A DNA stretch of 48,895 nt from NCBI GenBank assembly GCA_013389015.1, contig JACAEE010000033.1, positions 1-48,895 of the forward strand, given 5' to 3'. Origin of the DNA: Hydrogenophilaceae bacterium (lineage in GTDB: Bacteria; Pseudomonadota; Alphaproteobacteria; Caulobacterales; Aquidulcibacteraceae). Below the pieces are notes generated by a model, which worked only from the letters and a program-made list of their open reading frames with translations, ran no database searches and was not told the origin of the DNA. Position 1 is the stretch's first letter, and every line of letters starts with the position of its first letter. Positions 24,143 through 31,896 of this stretch are shown in pieces. A program made the position numbers and the translations under genes.

Positions 24143-26311
24143 CTAATTGCTCGACGTGATCGTTGCGCGCGGCGGATCCAGAGGCTGGCCGCGGCGCTGC
24201 AGATCGAGTTCGCGCGCGCGCGTGCGGCGCTGCTCCTCGATGAGGAAGGCGTGGATGGCGTCGACATCCTCGCGCGACAGCAGATCGGACCAGCCGGGCA
24301 TGCCGTTGGCTTCGTAAAGCCCCTCACGCACGATCTCCTGGAAGAGGTCATGCGTCGGGCGCTGCATGCGCCGCAAATCCGGCAGCAGCGAGCGCGCCTG
24401 ATTGGAGTGGCAGATGCCGCAATTGCCGAAGAAGAGATCGCGCCCCCGCTCGATCCGCGCCGGCGTCGTGCCCGCCAGTTGCGGCGGCGGCGCGGGCGCA
24501 GGCTCAAGCGGCGGCAGAGGATCGGGAACCGGCGTGGCGCCGCCGTCGAGACGGAAGGCCAGGATGCGATTCTGATTGCCGCGCTCATAGGCGGCGCTCT
24601 GGCGCGGCACGTAGGACCAGCCCCCGCCGCCCCAACCGGCCATCACCGCGACATATTGCACGCCGTCCACGCGATACGTCATCGGCGCGGCCAGAATGCT
24701 CGTCCCAGTTTCGATCGTGTGCAGGCGCCGCCCGTCGCGCGCGTCGTAAGCGTTGAGGCGGCCCATGAGGTCGCCCTGGAACACGAGATCGCCTGCGGTC
24801 GCGAGCACGCCGGCGCGATCCTGCCAGGCCGCGCGCGGAACCGACCACACGGTGCGTCCCGTCAGCGGATCGATCGCGCGCAGCTCCTGGCTCGCCGGCC
24901 TGTTGCGCACGCGCGCCAGTTCGGGCGAGGCTTCCACGGCCGCGCGCACCGGCGGCGGCAAGCTCGGCAGGACATCCAGAATGTCGCCCGCAAACACGAT
25001 CGCAGCGTCATTGTTGAGCGCGCGCACGCGGTGCGGTTTGGCGCCGGGGCTCATGAACAGGAGATTGCCCATGTCGAGCACCGACGCGTAAAGCAGCCCC
25101 GTTTCGGGACTGAAGGCCATCGGGTGCCAGTTGCGCGCGCCGGCGGCGGTGGGAAACACGATCTGAGGGCGAAGCGCGTAATTCGAGGTCTCCGGCGTCA
25201 GATTCGGCCGCCCCGTCGCGAGATCGACGCCGCTCGCCCAGTTCATGTAGACCAGCGCGTTGGCGGCGATGACGCGCCCGTTGCGCCGATCGATCACATA
25301 GAGAAAGCCGTTCTTAGGCGCGTGCAGCAGCACCGGCGTGCTCTCGCCGTTGATGTCGAGACGCGTCAGCACCATCGGCTGCGTTGCGGTGTAATCCCAG
25401 CTGTCGCCCGGCGTCTCCTGATAGTGCCATTTGACGCGGCCCGTGCGCGGATCGAGCGCGACGATCGAGCAGAGATAGAGATTCTCCCCGCCGGACGGCG
25501 AACGGCGCGCGACGTGATAAGGGCCGCCATTGCCGACGCCGACATAGACGGCGTTGAATTCGGGATCGTAGTGGATCGTATCCCAGGCGGTGCCGCCGCC
25601 GCCGATGTCCCAGCGGCTTTCTGGGTCCCAGGTTTCGAGCGCCGCCTCGAGATCGGGACTTTCCTGCGGCCCCTGCGCCGGATCGCGCGGCACGGTGTAG
25701 AACCGCCAACGCTCGCGCCCCGTGCGCACGTCATAGGCGGTGACGTAGCCGCGCACATCGAACTCCGCGCCGCCATTTCCGATGATGACGACGTCGCCCG
25801 CCACCTCGGGCGCGCCGGTTATGCTGTAGGCGCGATTGCGATCGACGATCGTGTCCACCCGCCACAGCACGCGGCCCGTGCGGAGATCCAGCGCATAGAG
25901 AACGCCGTCGAGCGCGCCCACGAAGACGCGGCCGTCTTTCACGGCGACGCCGCGATTGACCATGTCGCAACATGTGCCGCGATGGACGCGCGGATCGATC
26001 TCGGGCTCGAACCGCCAATGCTCCTCCCCGGTCGCGGCGTTCAGCGCGTAAACCCGTCCCGCCACGCCGCTCGTCACCATGACGCCGTCGATAACGACGG
26101 GCGTCGCCTCCATGCCGCGCGTCGTGTCAAGCCTCAGTTCCCAGGCGAAGCCAAGGCGCGTCACGTTCTCGCTGTTGATGTCGTCGAGGCGCGAGAAATG
26201 CGTCTTGCCCTGATCGCCGCCCGGATTGGTCCAATCGTCGCCCGCCCCCGTCTGGGAGCGCGCGCATGCGGCGAGCAGAATGGCGATGAGCAGCGCGCAG
26301 ATCTGTTTCAT
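24143..26311 (-). CDS. PQQ-dependent dehydrogenase with C-terminal cytochrome c (lipoprotein)
   Basis: A 722-residue quinoprotein alcohol dehydrogenase. A lipoprotein signal ends at LLAAC, so the enzyme is likely anchored in the periplasm. The eight-bladed propeller is seen as repeated W-motifs (for example YALDLRTGRVLWRV). The vicinal disulfide pair typical of the family is in GTCCDMVNRG, and GDSWDYTATQ is a characteristic blade. The C-terminal heme c domain has CGICH (near residue 640) after a Pro-rich linker. Substrate electrons would go from PQQH2 to this heme and on to the respiratory chain. The start ATG overlaps the upstream gene's stop (ATGA). Substrate likely an alcohol, possibly lignin-derived. 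Confidence 0.95.
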   Translation of the reverse strand: MKQICALLIAILLAACARSQTGAGDDWTNPGGDQGKTHFSRLDDINSENVTRLGFAWELRLDTTRGMEATPVVIDGVMVTSGVAGRVYALNAATGEEHWRFEPEIDPRVHRGTCCDMVNRGVAVKDGRVFVGALDGVLYALDLRTGRVLWRVDTIVDRNRAYSITGAPEVAGDVVIIGNGGAEFDVRGYVTAYDVRTGRERWRFYTVPRDPAQGPQESPDLEAALETWDPESRWDIGGGGTAWDTIHYDPEFNAVYVGVGNGGPYHVARRSPSGGENLYLCSIVALDPRTGRVKWHYQETPGDSWDYTATQPMVLTRLDINGESTPVLLHAPKNGFLYVIDRRNGRVIAANALVYMNWASGVDLATGRPNLTPETSNYALRPQIVFPTAAGARNWHPMAFSPETGLLYASVLDMGNLLFMSPGAKPHRVRALNNDAAIVFAGDILDVLPSLPPPVRAAVEASPELARVRNRPASQELRAIDPLTGRTVWSVPRAAWQDRAGVLATAGDLVFQGDLMGRLNAYDARDGRRLHTIETGTSILAAPMTYRVDGVQYVAVMAGWGGGGWSYVPRQSAAYERGNQNRILAFRLDGGATPVPDPLPPLEPAPAPPPQLAGTTPARIERGRDLFFGNCGICHSNQARSLLPDLRRMQRPTHDLFQEIVREGLYEANGMPGWSDLLSREDVDAIHAFLIEEQRRTRARELDLQRRGQPLDPPRATITSSN

Positions 26312-27291
26312 TGCGGCCATGAATCCCACGGGCTCGGCATGTTGTAGGGCACTGTGATGAAGTTGGCCTCGATCTGGCGAATGGCGCCGTCCTCGATCTT
26401 GAAGAGCTCGAACAGATAGAAGCTGTGCGGGCGCCGGAAGACGGGCGATACGGTGGTTCCATCGGTGAGCTGGAAATCGCCCAGCCGGCCCGAGTGATCG
26501 ATGAAGCCGGCCGCCAGCACCAGGCCGCGCTCCTCGTCGACCAGCGGAAAGCGCCGCGCCCGCAGGCGATCGTCGTAGCGATAGTTCCCGAGGCGGAACT
26601 GCGCCTCGCAGCCGAGCGCCGCGATCGGCACAATGCGGGCGAAGTCTGGATTGTTGGTGGTCTGCACGCCATTCTCCACCCGGTTGCAATCCGGGTGGAA
26701 GTGCGTGAACAATGTTCCGTCATTGAGCTGCAGCGTGTCGAAATAGCCGTCGGCGAGGCTGATCATGCGCGCGCGCGGCGTCCGGCGGCTCTCGGGAACG
26801 ATCGCGTTGAGCACCGGCTTGTCCCAGAAGCGCTTGTCGGCGAAGACCGGCATGTTGCTGTCCGAAAGGCGCACGACGAGCGTCTCCGATTCCGAGATGC
26901 GTCCGTCCGGCTCCACCTTGAGGCGCAGGGTGAACGCTGAGGTCTCAACGGTTTCCTCGACAGCGCCAAAGAAGCCGACCTGCCCGGTATCGAGATCGGC
27001 GAAGCGCAGGCGATACGCGCCAAGCGCGGTGATGGTGCCCCAGAGGCCGTCGCCGACCAGGATCGCGACGTTGTTCTCCGTATTGCGCACCCGCGCGGCC
27101 CAGCGCACGCGGCTGGGTTCGCGCGCCGCGAGCGCCTCCAGGTAATTGTCCAGCACGGCGTAGAGAGCTTGCCGCTCATGACGGACCGGCGCCGCGTTCT
27201 CGATCGGGTTCATGCCCGGAGCTCCCTCATGTGCGAGGACCGGCGCGATCAGGGCTGCACAGCATGCCGCCAGAGCCATCAACCATCGCAT
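26308..27291 (-). CDS. Exported DUF8021-like protein, coupled to PQQ dehydrogenase
   Basis: A 327-residue secreted protein with a signal peptide (MRWLMALAACCAALIAPVLA). The N-terminal half (NYLEALAAREPSRVRWA, VGDGLWGT, GQVGFFGAVEE, AFTLRLKVEPDGRI) closely resembles the DUF8021 family, known mostly from fungi and of unknown function. The C-terminal half repeats the theme with different residues (DGTLFTHFHPDCNRVENG, RFPLVDEERGLVLAAGFIDHSG). NTF2-like folds share this layout, but the assignment is by eye. ATG at 27291 has GGGAGGAG ahead. Its stop overlaps the PQQ dehydrogenase start by 4 bases, so the two are translated together in the periplasm. Confidence 0.85.
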   Translation of the reverse strand: MRWLMALAACCAALIAPVLAHEGAPGMNPIENAAPVRHERQALYAVLDNYLEALAAREPSRVRWAARVRNTENNVAILVGDGLWGTITALGAYRLRFADLDTGQVGFFGAVEETVETSAFTLRLKVEPDGRISESETLVVRLSDSNMPVFADKRFWDKPVLNAIVPESRRTPRARMISLADGYFDTLQLNDGTLFTHFHPDCNRVENGVQTTNNPDFARIVPIAALGCEAQFRLGNYRYDDRLRARRFPLVDEERGLVLAAGFIDHSGRLGDFQLTDGTTVSPVFRRPHSFYLFELFKIEDGAIRQIEANFITVPYNMPSPWDSWPQ

Positions 27292-27354
27292 CCACTCCTC
27301 CCCACGCCCTGCTCTTGTCTCTCTTGCGCCGGCGGGCAAGATGCGGGCAGTATG

Positions 27355-27367
27355 CTAACAACTGTTA
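27355..27367 (+). promoter_or_regulatory. Operator motif CTAACAACTGTTA (copy 2 of 3)
   Basis: This is the most symmetric copy: TAACA-AC-TGTTA. It lies between the divergent DUF8021-PQQ operon (start 27291) and the SDR gene (start 27400), 33 bases before the latter. See 22630 and 28757 for the other copies. Confidence 0.65.
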
Positions 27368-27399
27368 CAGTATGTACGCGTTCGGCACAAGGCTCGCCC

Positions 27400-28146
27400 A
27401 TGCAGCGCTTTCAGGACCGCCACGTCCTCATCTTCGGCGGCAATAGCGGCATCGGTCTGTCGGCGGCGAGAGGCTTCGCCGCCGAAGGCGCGCGGCTCAC
27501 CATCACCGGGCGGTCCCCCGAGACGCTCGCGGCCGCGGCCGAAGAGACCGGCGCGCTGGCGCTCTGCGCCGATATCGCCGCGCCTGAACAAAGCCGGGAC
27601 GCCGTCGCGGCGGCGGTCGCGCGGCATGGCCCGATCGACGTGCTCTTCGTCAATGCCGGCGTCGGCGGGTTTTCGCCCATCGCCGAAGTCACCGAGGCGT
27701 TCTGGGACGATGTGCACGGCGTCAATCTGCGCGGCGCCTTCTTCGCGGCGCAGGCCGCGCTGCCGCACATGCGCGCGCGCGGCGCGATCGTGTTCACGGG
27801 CTCGATCGGCTCGGTCGCCGCGATCCCAGGCAACGCCGCTTACGCAGCGGCGAAAGCGGGCCTGCGCGCGGTCGCGCGCATTTTCGCCGTCGAACTCATG
27901 CCCCGCAGCATCCGCGTGAACGTCGTGAGCCCCGGGCCGACGGAAACCCCGCTCTTCCGCCGCAATCCGGGCATGACCGACGCCGATGTCGAAGCCATGC
28001 GCGCGCAGATGCGCGCCGCCACGCCGATGGGACGCATCGGCGAGCCGGAGGAAGTCGCGCGCGCCGTGCTGTTCCTGGCGTCCGATGAGGCGAGCTTCAT
28101 CACCGGAATCGACCTCTATGTCGACGGCGGCTGCATTGAGCTTTAG
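27400..28146 (+). CDS. Short-chain dehydrogenase/reductase (SDR) 1
   Basis: A 248-residue classical SDR that interconverts an alcohol and a ketone or aldehyde with NAD(P)H. The cofactor loop is GGNSGIGLSAARG near residue 12, with NAG at VNAGVGG, the catalytic Ser in GSIGSVAAIPG and the YxxxK pair in YAAAKAGL. The C-terminal VDGGCIEL is standard. The ATG at 27400 matches the fold's start. It converges with the MarR gene with no spacing between stops. It shares an operator candidate with the DUF8021-PQQ operon, so it may act on the oxidised product or its precursor. Confidence 0.94.
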   Translation: MQRFQDRHVLIFGGNSGIGLSAARGFAAEGARLTITGRSPETLAAAAEETGALALCADIAAPEQSRDAVAAAVARHGPIDVLFVNAGVGGFSPIAEVTEAFWDDVHGVNLRGAFFAAQAALPHMRARGAIVFTGSIGSVAAIPGNAAYAAAKAGLRAVARIFAVELMPRSIRVNVVSPGPTETPLFRRNPGMTDADVEAMRAQMRAATPMGRIGEPEEVARAVLFLASDEASFITGIDLYVDGGCIEL

Positions 28147-28647
28147 CTAGCGGCGGCCGCGGGAAACGTCTTCCTCCTCTTCGCCCCAGGCCTCGATCCG
28201 CGCGTTCAGCTTCGCGATCATGGCGAGCATCTTGCGCCGGTCGGCGCCGGCGAGGGGGGCGAAGAGCCAGCGGGCCGTCTCGCGGATGTCCGGCAGTATG
28301 GAATTGTACGCCTTCCAGCCGGCTTTGCTGAGCTGCACCGGCTGCCGGCGCCGGTCATGGCCGTCCTCGACGCGTTCGATCCAGCCGAGCGCCTCCAGCC
28401 GCGCCAAGGCGCGACTGACGTTCATCGGCGCCATCGACATGAGGCCGGCGATCTCCTGCCCCGCCAGCGCGCCCTCGCCCGACAGGCACATCAGCACGCG
28501 CAATTCATTCACCGAGAGATCGTGGTGCGCCGCCACGGTCGCCTTCATCGGCCGCGTCACCACGGTTGCGAACTTGAGCAGCTCGATGAGCAATTGCGCA
28601 TCGGTTCCGGCCAGGCCGAGCTTGGTCGTATCGGCGGAGCGCGTCAT
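28147..28647 (-). CDS. MarR-family transcriptional regulator 1
   Basis: A 166-residue winged-helix regulator. The recognition region is LSVNELRVLMCLSGEGALAG, then EIAGLMSMAPMNVSRALARL with wing residues RVEDGHDRRRQPVQLSKAG. MarR proteins are dimers that leave DNA when an aromatic ligand binds. The ATG at 28647 is used; an upstream Met (28701) has no ribosome site. The motif CTAACAAYTGWTA occurs at its divergent neighbour's promoter and at two other promoters within 6 kb, so it probably controls SDR 1, SDR 2, the PQQ operon, NmrA-like and the stilbene-cleaving-type oxygenase. Confidence 0.93.
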   Translation of the reverse strand: MTRSADTTKLGLAGTDAQLLIELLKFATVVTRPMKATVAAHHDLSVNELRVLMCLSGEGALAGQEIAGLMSMAPMNVSRALARLEALGWIERVEDGHDRRRQPVQLSKAGWKAYNSILPDIRETARWLFAPLAGADRRKMLAMIAKLNARIEAWGEEEEDVSRGRR

Positions 28648-28756
28648 TCGTTGGTCCTCGCCCTCGCTGCTGCCATAAACAGGCGACGGAGAGAACAGCA
28701 TTCTTGCGCCGCGCGGCCGCCTCGCCGGCTTGCAGTCACGCCGGGCTTGTGCATCG

Positions 28757-28769
28757 CTAACAACTGATA
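28757..28769 (+). promoter_or_regulatory. Operator motif CTAACAACTGATA (copy 3 of 3)
   Basis: This copy lies 21 bases before SDR 2 (28791) and 109 bases from the divergent MarR 1 start. It matches copies at 22630 and 27355 at every fixed position. Its position suggests repression of SDR 2 and autoregulation of MarR 1. Confidence 0.65.
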
Positions 28770-28790
28770 GGGACCGGATAGGGGCCGTCC

Positions 28791-29546
28791 ATGCGTTTCG
28801 CCGGCAAGAGCATTCTCATCACCGGCGCGGCGAGCGGCATCGGGCGCGCCGCCGCCTTGGCGTTCGCCGCCGAGGGCGGCGCCGTCGCCCTGGCCGACGT
28901 CGATGGGCCGGCCGCCGAGTCGCTGGCCCAGGAGATCGCTGCGCGCGGGCAAAGAGCGCTCGCGGTCGCCTGCGACGTGCGCCGCTACGACGCATGCGAG
29001 CGGGCGGTCCGCAGCGTCGTCGAGGCGTTCGGCGCCATCCACGTCCTCGTCAACAACGCCGGCGTCCCCAGCCGAATCTACAAGGAGCTCGAGGATTTCT
29101 CGCTGGACGAGTGGCGCGATGTGATGGACGTCAATTTGAGCGGCGCGTTTCACTGCATCAAGGCCGCGACGCCGTCGCTCAAGGCCGCAGGCGGCGGCGC
29201 CATTGTCAACACCGCCTCGGTCGCGAGCTGCGTCGCTGCGCCCGGCATGGCGGGCTATGTGGCGAGCAAGCACGGCCTCGCGGGCCTCACCAAGGCGGCG
29301 GCCCTTGATCTTATCCGGCACAACATCCGCGTGAACGCGGTGTGTCCCGGGCTTACGCGCACGCCGATGATCGCGCCGGCGCTGGCCGATCCGCAGATGC
29401 GCGCGTTCTTCGAGGCGAAAGCGCCGATCGGGCGCATGTCCGAGCCGGAGGAGGTCGCGAACGCGATCCTGTTCCTCGCCTCAGACGCCGCCAGCTATAT
29501 CGTCGGCGCCTTGCTCAGCGTCGATGGCGGCGTCATCGTGGAATAG
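28791..29546 (+). CDS. Short-chain dehydrogenase/reductase (SDR) 2
   Basis: A 251-residue classical SDR with TGAASGIGRAAALAFAAEG at the cofactor site, an Asp after the second beta strand (LADVDG) that suggests NAD preference, LVNNAGVPSR, the catalytic Ser in NTASVASCVAAPG and YVASKHGL. The C-terminus is SVDGGVIVE. It is divergent from MarR 1 and carries its operator candidate, so it belongs to that regulon. Its last 66 bases overlap the end of the minus-strand small Tat-like gene. Substrate unknown; lignin-type alcohol oxidation is possible. Confidence 0.94.
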   Translation: MRFAGKSILITGAASGIGRAAALAFAAEGGAVALADVDGPAAESLAQEIAARGQRALAVACDVRRYDACERAVRSVVEAFGAIHVLVNNAGVPSRIYKELEDFSLDEWRDVMDVNLSGAFHCIKAATPSLKAAGGGAIVNTASVASCVAAPGMAGYVASKHGLAGLTKAAALDLIRHNIRVNAVCPGLTRTPMIAPALADPQMRAFFEAKAPIGRMSEPEEVANAILFLASDAASYIVGALLSVDGGVIVE

Positions 29547-29927
29547 CCGCGCGCGCATCGTCACGCGAAACGCGCCGCGGCTCACACGGACGATCTGAAC
29601 CGACATCCGCGCCTCGCGCGCCAGGCCTTGCAGGATAAGCGCCTTGTCCCAACGGACGAAGGCGACGGCCGCCGCGCACGCCACGACGTCCGCGCCCAGC
29701 TGACGACGCCACTGGCGCACCAGATCAGCTTCGAGCGCAATGCAGTGTGCGCACACAACCGCGTCCGCCGCTTGGCGCCCCGGCGCGTCCACGGTGGGGT
29801 CAAGCAGCAACAGGTCCGGAGCGACGCTTGGCGCCTGGGCGGCCTTGGGCGCCCGCAGCATCGCGAGCCCCATCGCGCCCACGGCCATGGCGGCGAGCGC
29901 AGCCCGTCGCGTCCAGCCCGGCGTCAT
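29481..29927 (-). CDS. Small exported Cys-containing protein linked to the flavocytochrome
   Basis: A 148-residue protein with a twin-arginine-like leader (TRRAALAAMAVGAMGLAML). The mature part has CAHC and a later Cys (DVVACAAAVAF), so disulfide or metal roles are possible. No family is recognised. Its ATG overlaps the stop of the cytochrome c gene by 4 bases (ATGA), good evidence that it is real and cotranslated. p-Cresol-methylhydroxylase operons are known to hold a small gene of unknown role besides the flavoprotein and cytochrome; this could be a positional counterpart. Its 3' end overlaps SDR 2 on the other strand by 66 bases. Confidence 0.7.
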   Translation of the reverse strand: MTPGWTRRAALAAMAVGAMGLAMLRAPKAAQAPSVAPDLLLLDPTVDAPGRQAADAVVCAHCIALEADLVRQWRRQLGADVVACAAAVAFVRWDKALILQGLAREARMSVQIVRVSRGAFRVTMRARLFHDDAAIDAEQGADDIAGGV

Positions 29928-30292
29928 GGCTGCTTGCTCTTCGCCAGATATTGCGCGATGGCGTCGAGCTCCTCATCGCTCACCTCGCCGCGCGAGATGC
30001 GCGGCATGTTGCCGACGCCCTGGCGCACCACCGATTCGACAAGTTCGGCGGTGAGGTCGGTTCGGTTCTCCAGCATCGCCTGCTCGCGCTCCATGCGGCG
30101 CGCCAGGATCACCGTGCCCATGCCCATCTGGCGATGGCACATCGCACATTTCTCGACGAAAAGCGCCTCCGCGGGAGATTCGGAGCTGCGGTCCTGGATC
30201 GCGGATGCGCCCATGCCGCGCCCGCCCTGCCGTCCGCAGGCGGACAATCCGACGAGCGCGACGAGCGCCGCGGCGAGCAGGACGCGTCTCAC
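29924..30292 (-). CDS. Cytochrome c (lipoprotein), flavoprotein partner
   Basis: A 122-residue class I cytochrome c. The lipoprotein signal MRRVLLAAALVALVGLSAC puts it in the periplasm, membrane-anchored. Heme attaches at CAMCH (residues ~49-53). A likely axial Met is in GNMPRIS. Its start overlaps the flavoprotein stop by 4 bases (ATGA), as expected for a tight flavocytochrome pair similar to p-cresol methylhydroxylase or eugenol hydroxylase, where this subunit takes electrons from the flavin. Confidence 0.93.
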   Translation of the reverse strand: MRRVLLAAALVALVGLSACGRQGGRGMGASAIQDRSSESPAEALFVEKCAMCHRQMGMGTVILARRMEREQAMLENRTDLTAELVESVVRQGVGNMPRISRGEVSDEELDAIAQYLAKSKQP

Positions 30293-31836
30293 CGCCGCCT
30301 CCGTCTTCTGCTCGCCGGCCAGATGCCGCTTTTCCCCGGCGCGATCACGCCATTGGGATCGAGCGCATCTTTGACGCGTTCGTTGAGCCGCAGCAGCGCG
30401 TGGCGGTTGAAATCATAGGTGGAGGCGACCAGGTCCATATATTCGATGTGCGTGCGATACTCGCTGTATCTGTTCTCCGATGCGTCAGCGACGAGCGCGC
30501 GGAAGAATTGATCGACCCGCCCCATCATGTCCGGATCGTCGCGGTCGTACAGCACCTGATTGACGTTGGTCAGGCAACGCTCGCCCATGGCGAAGCTCGC
30601 ATGATAGTCCATGCCGTATTGCTGATAGAGCGCGTAAGTGCGCTGGAATTGGCGCAACGCCAGATCGCCCTTCGACGGCAACACCGGCGAATAGCCGATA
30701 TGGCCCCCGCGCCCGCCGAACCAATTGGCGTTGGCGAGCGGAAACGTGATCGGCGTGCCCGTCACCGGCGAGCCCTCGGGCGGATCGCCTTGCACCCAGC
30801 GCGCCTCGTTCATCGCCAGGACCGATCGGCCGCGGAACGCGCGCTTGATGAAACGCACCGTCGCTTCATTGATCTCGACCGGGCCGTAACAGCGCACAGA
30901 GACGCTCCACCAGCCGATCTCGAATCGCTTGCGGATCGCCTCGATCGCGGAATCGTTCAGCGGACGCCCCGGCTCGACCCACTCCTCCCGGCGCGTGAGC
31001 ACGGCGGCGGCGCGCAGCCAGTTCCCGATCGACGGCGATTGCTGGATGATCCCCTCGCGCCGCATCGGCGCCAGCACATCGACGACCCAGCCGAGATCCT
31101 CCGGCTTGTCGAACTCGAAGTCGAGGCCCATCACCGATTCCGGCGCCGGCATGAGCCAAAGCCCGAGCTTCGTCACCACGCCGAAATTCGACTGGCAGAA
31201 CATCGAATCCCACGACGGGCCGTAGCCCGGCCGGTAGAGCTGCCAGTTCGGCGATCCGTCCATGGCGCCCATGCCGGTGCGCACCAGATCGCCATCGGGA
31301 AGCACGACCTCCAAACCGCAAATGCGCGCCGCGTGGTCGCCGTAGGGCGTGTAGCCGACGCCGCGATCGAGCGCGTTGCCGGCGACCGAACCCCAGGAAT
31401 TGCCCGGAACAGAGAGCCAGAGCGGGATATTGTTGGCCTGCAGGTGATCATAGAGATCAAAAAACCCGACGCCCGGTTCGACAAGCACGGTCCCGTTCTC
31501 GGCGTCGACTTCGATCTTCTTCATCCGCGAGAGATCAAGCACGATCGAGCCGCGTAGGACGGGCGCTGGGCCGCCATAGCCGTAATTCTTGCCGCGGCTG
31601 ATCGGCCAAAGGGGAATCCGATAGCGGTTGGCGATGCGCACCGCCTCGCGCACTTCCTCCACGCTCGCCGGCGCGATCGCTGCGGATGGCAAGTGGCTTT
31701 GCTCATCCGGAGAATAGGGATCGGCGTAAGCGAGACGATCGTCTTCGCTGGTGAAGACGTGTTGGGCGCCCACCGCGGCTCTGAACGCGCTCAGCGCGCG
31801 CGCAAACACCCTGGGCGATACGCCGGGCGCCGTCAT
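30289..31836 (-). CDS. VAO-family flavoprotein (p-cresol methylhydroxylase / eugenol hydroxylase type)
   Basis: A 515-residue FAD enzyme of the vanillyl-alcohol oxidase family that hydroxylates or oxidises the side chain of 4-alkylphenols. FAD motifs: PLWPISRGKNYGYGG (~residue 78), PGNSWGSVAGNALDRGVGYT and GDHAARICGLEV. The tail DPNGVIAPGKSGIWP is diagnostic. GGHIGYSP aligns with the region that carries the covalent flavin link; a His sits where vanillyl-alcohol oxidase has its FAD-bound His. That is a motif-level inference. ATG at 31836 is chosen with GGAGGAAGG ahead. It is followed by its cytochrome and preceded by an aldehyde dehydrogenase, giving alkylphenol to aldehyde to acid in one operon. 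No signal peptide is obvious, as in several relatives. Confidence 0.93.
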   Translation of the reverse strand: MTAPGVSPRVFARALSAFRAAVGAQHVFTSEDDRLAYADPYSPDEQSHLPSAAIAPASVEEVREAVRIANRYRIPLWPISRGKNYGYGGPAPVLRGSIVLDLSRMKKIEVDAENGTVLVEPGVGFFDLYDHLQANNIPLWLSVPGNSWGSVAGNALDRGVGYTPYGDHAARICGLEVVLPDGDLVRTGMGAMDGSPNWQLYRPGYGPSWDSMFCQSNFGVVTKLGLWLMPAPESVMGLDFEFDKPEDLGWVVDVLAPMRREGIIQQSPSIGNWLRAAAVLTRREEWVEPGRPLNDSAIEAIRKRFEIGWWSVSVRCYGPVEINEATVRFIKRAFRGRSVLAMNEARWVQGDPPEGSPVTGTPITFPLANANWFGGRGGHIGYSPVLPSKGDLALRQFQRTYALYQQYGMDYHASFAMGERCLTNVNQVLYDRDDPDMMGRVDQFFRALVADASENRYSEYRTHIEYMDLVASTYDFNRHALLRLNERVKDALDPNGVIAPGKSGIWPASRRRRRR

Positions 31837-31896
31837 GCCTTCCTCCCCGTGCGGACCCGCGTTCCTCACGCGCATCCGCTCCCTTGGCGCCGCGAT

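Noticed and set aside
24251-26347. Long open frame (698 codons) antisense to the PQQ dehydrogenase
   Set aside because: Low-complexity Arg/Ala/His-rich translation typical of antisense frames in GC-rich DNA.
30205-31557. 450-codon frame antisense to the flavoprotein
   Set aside because: No domain, and the minus-strand gene is clearly real.
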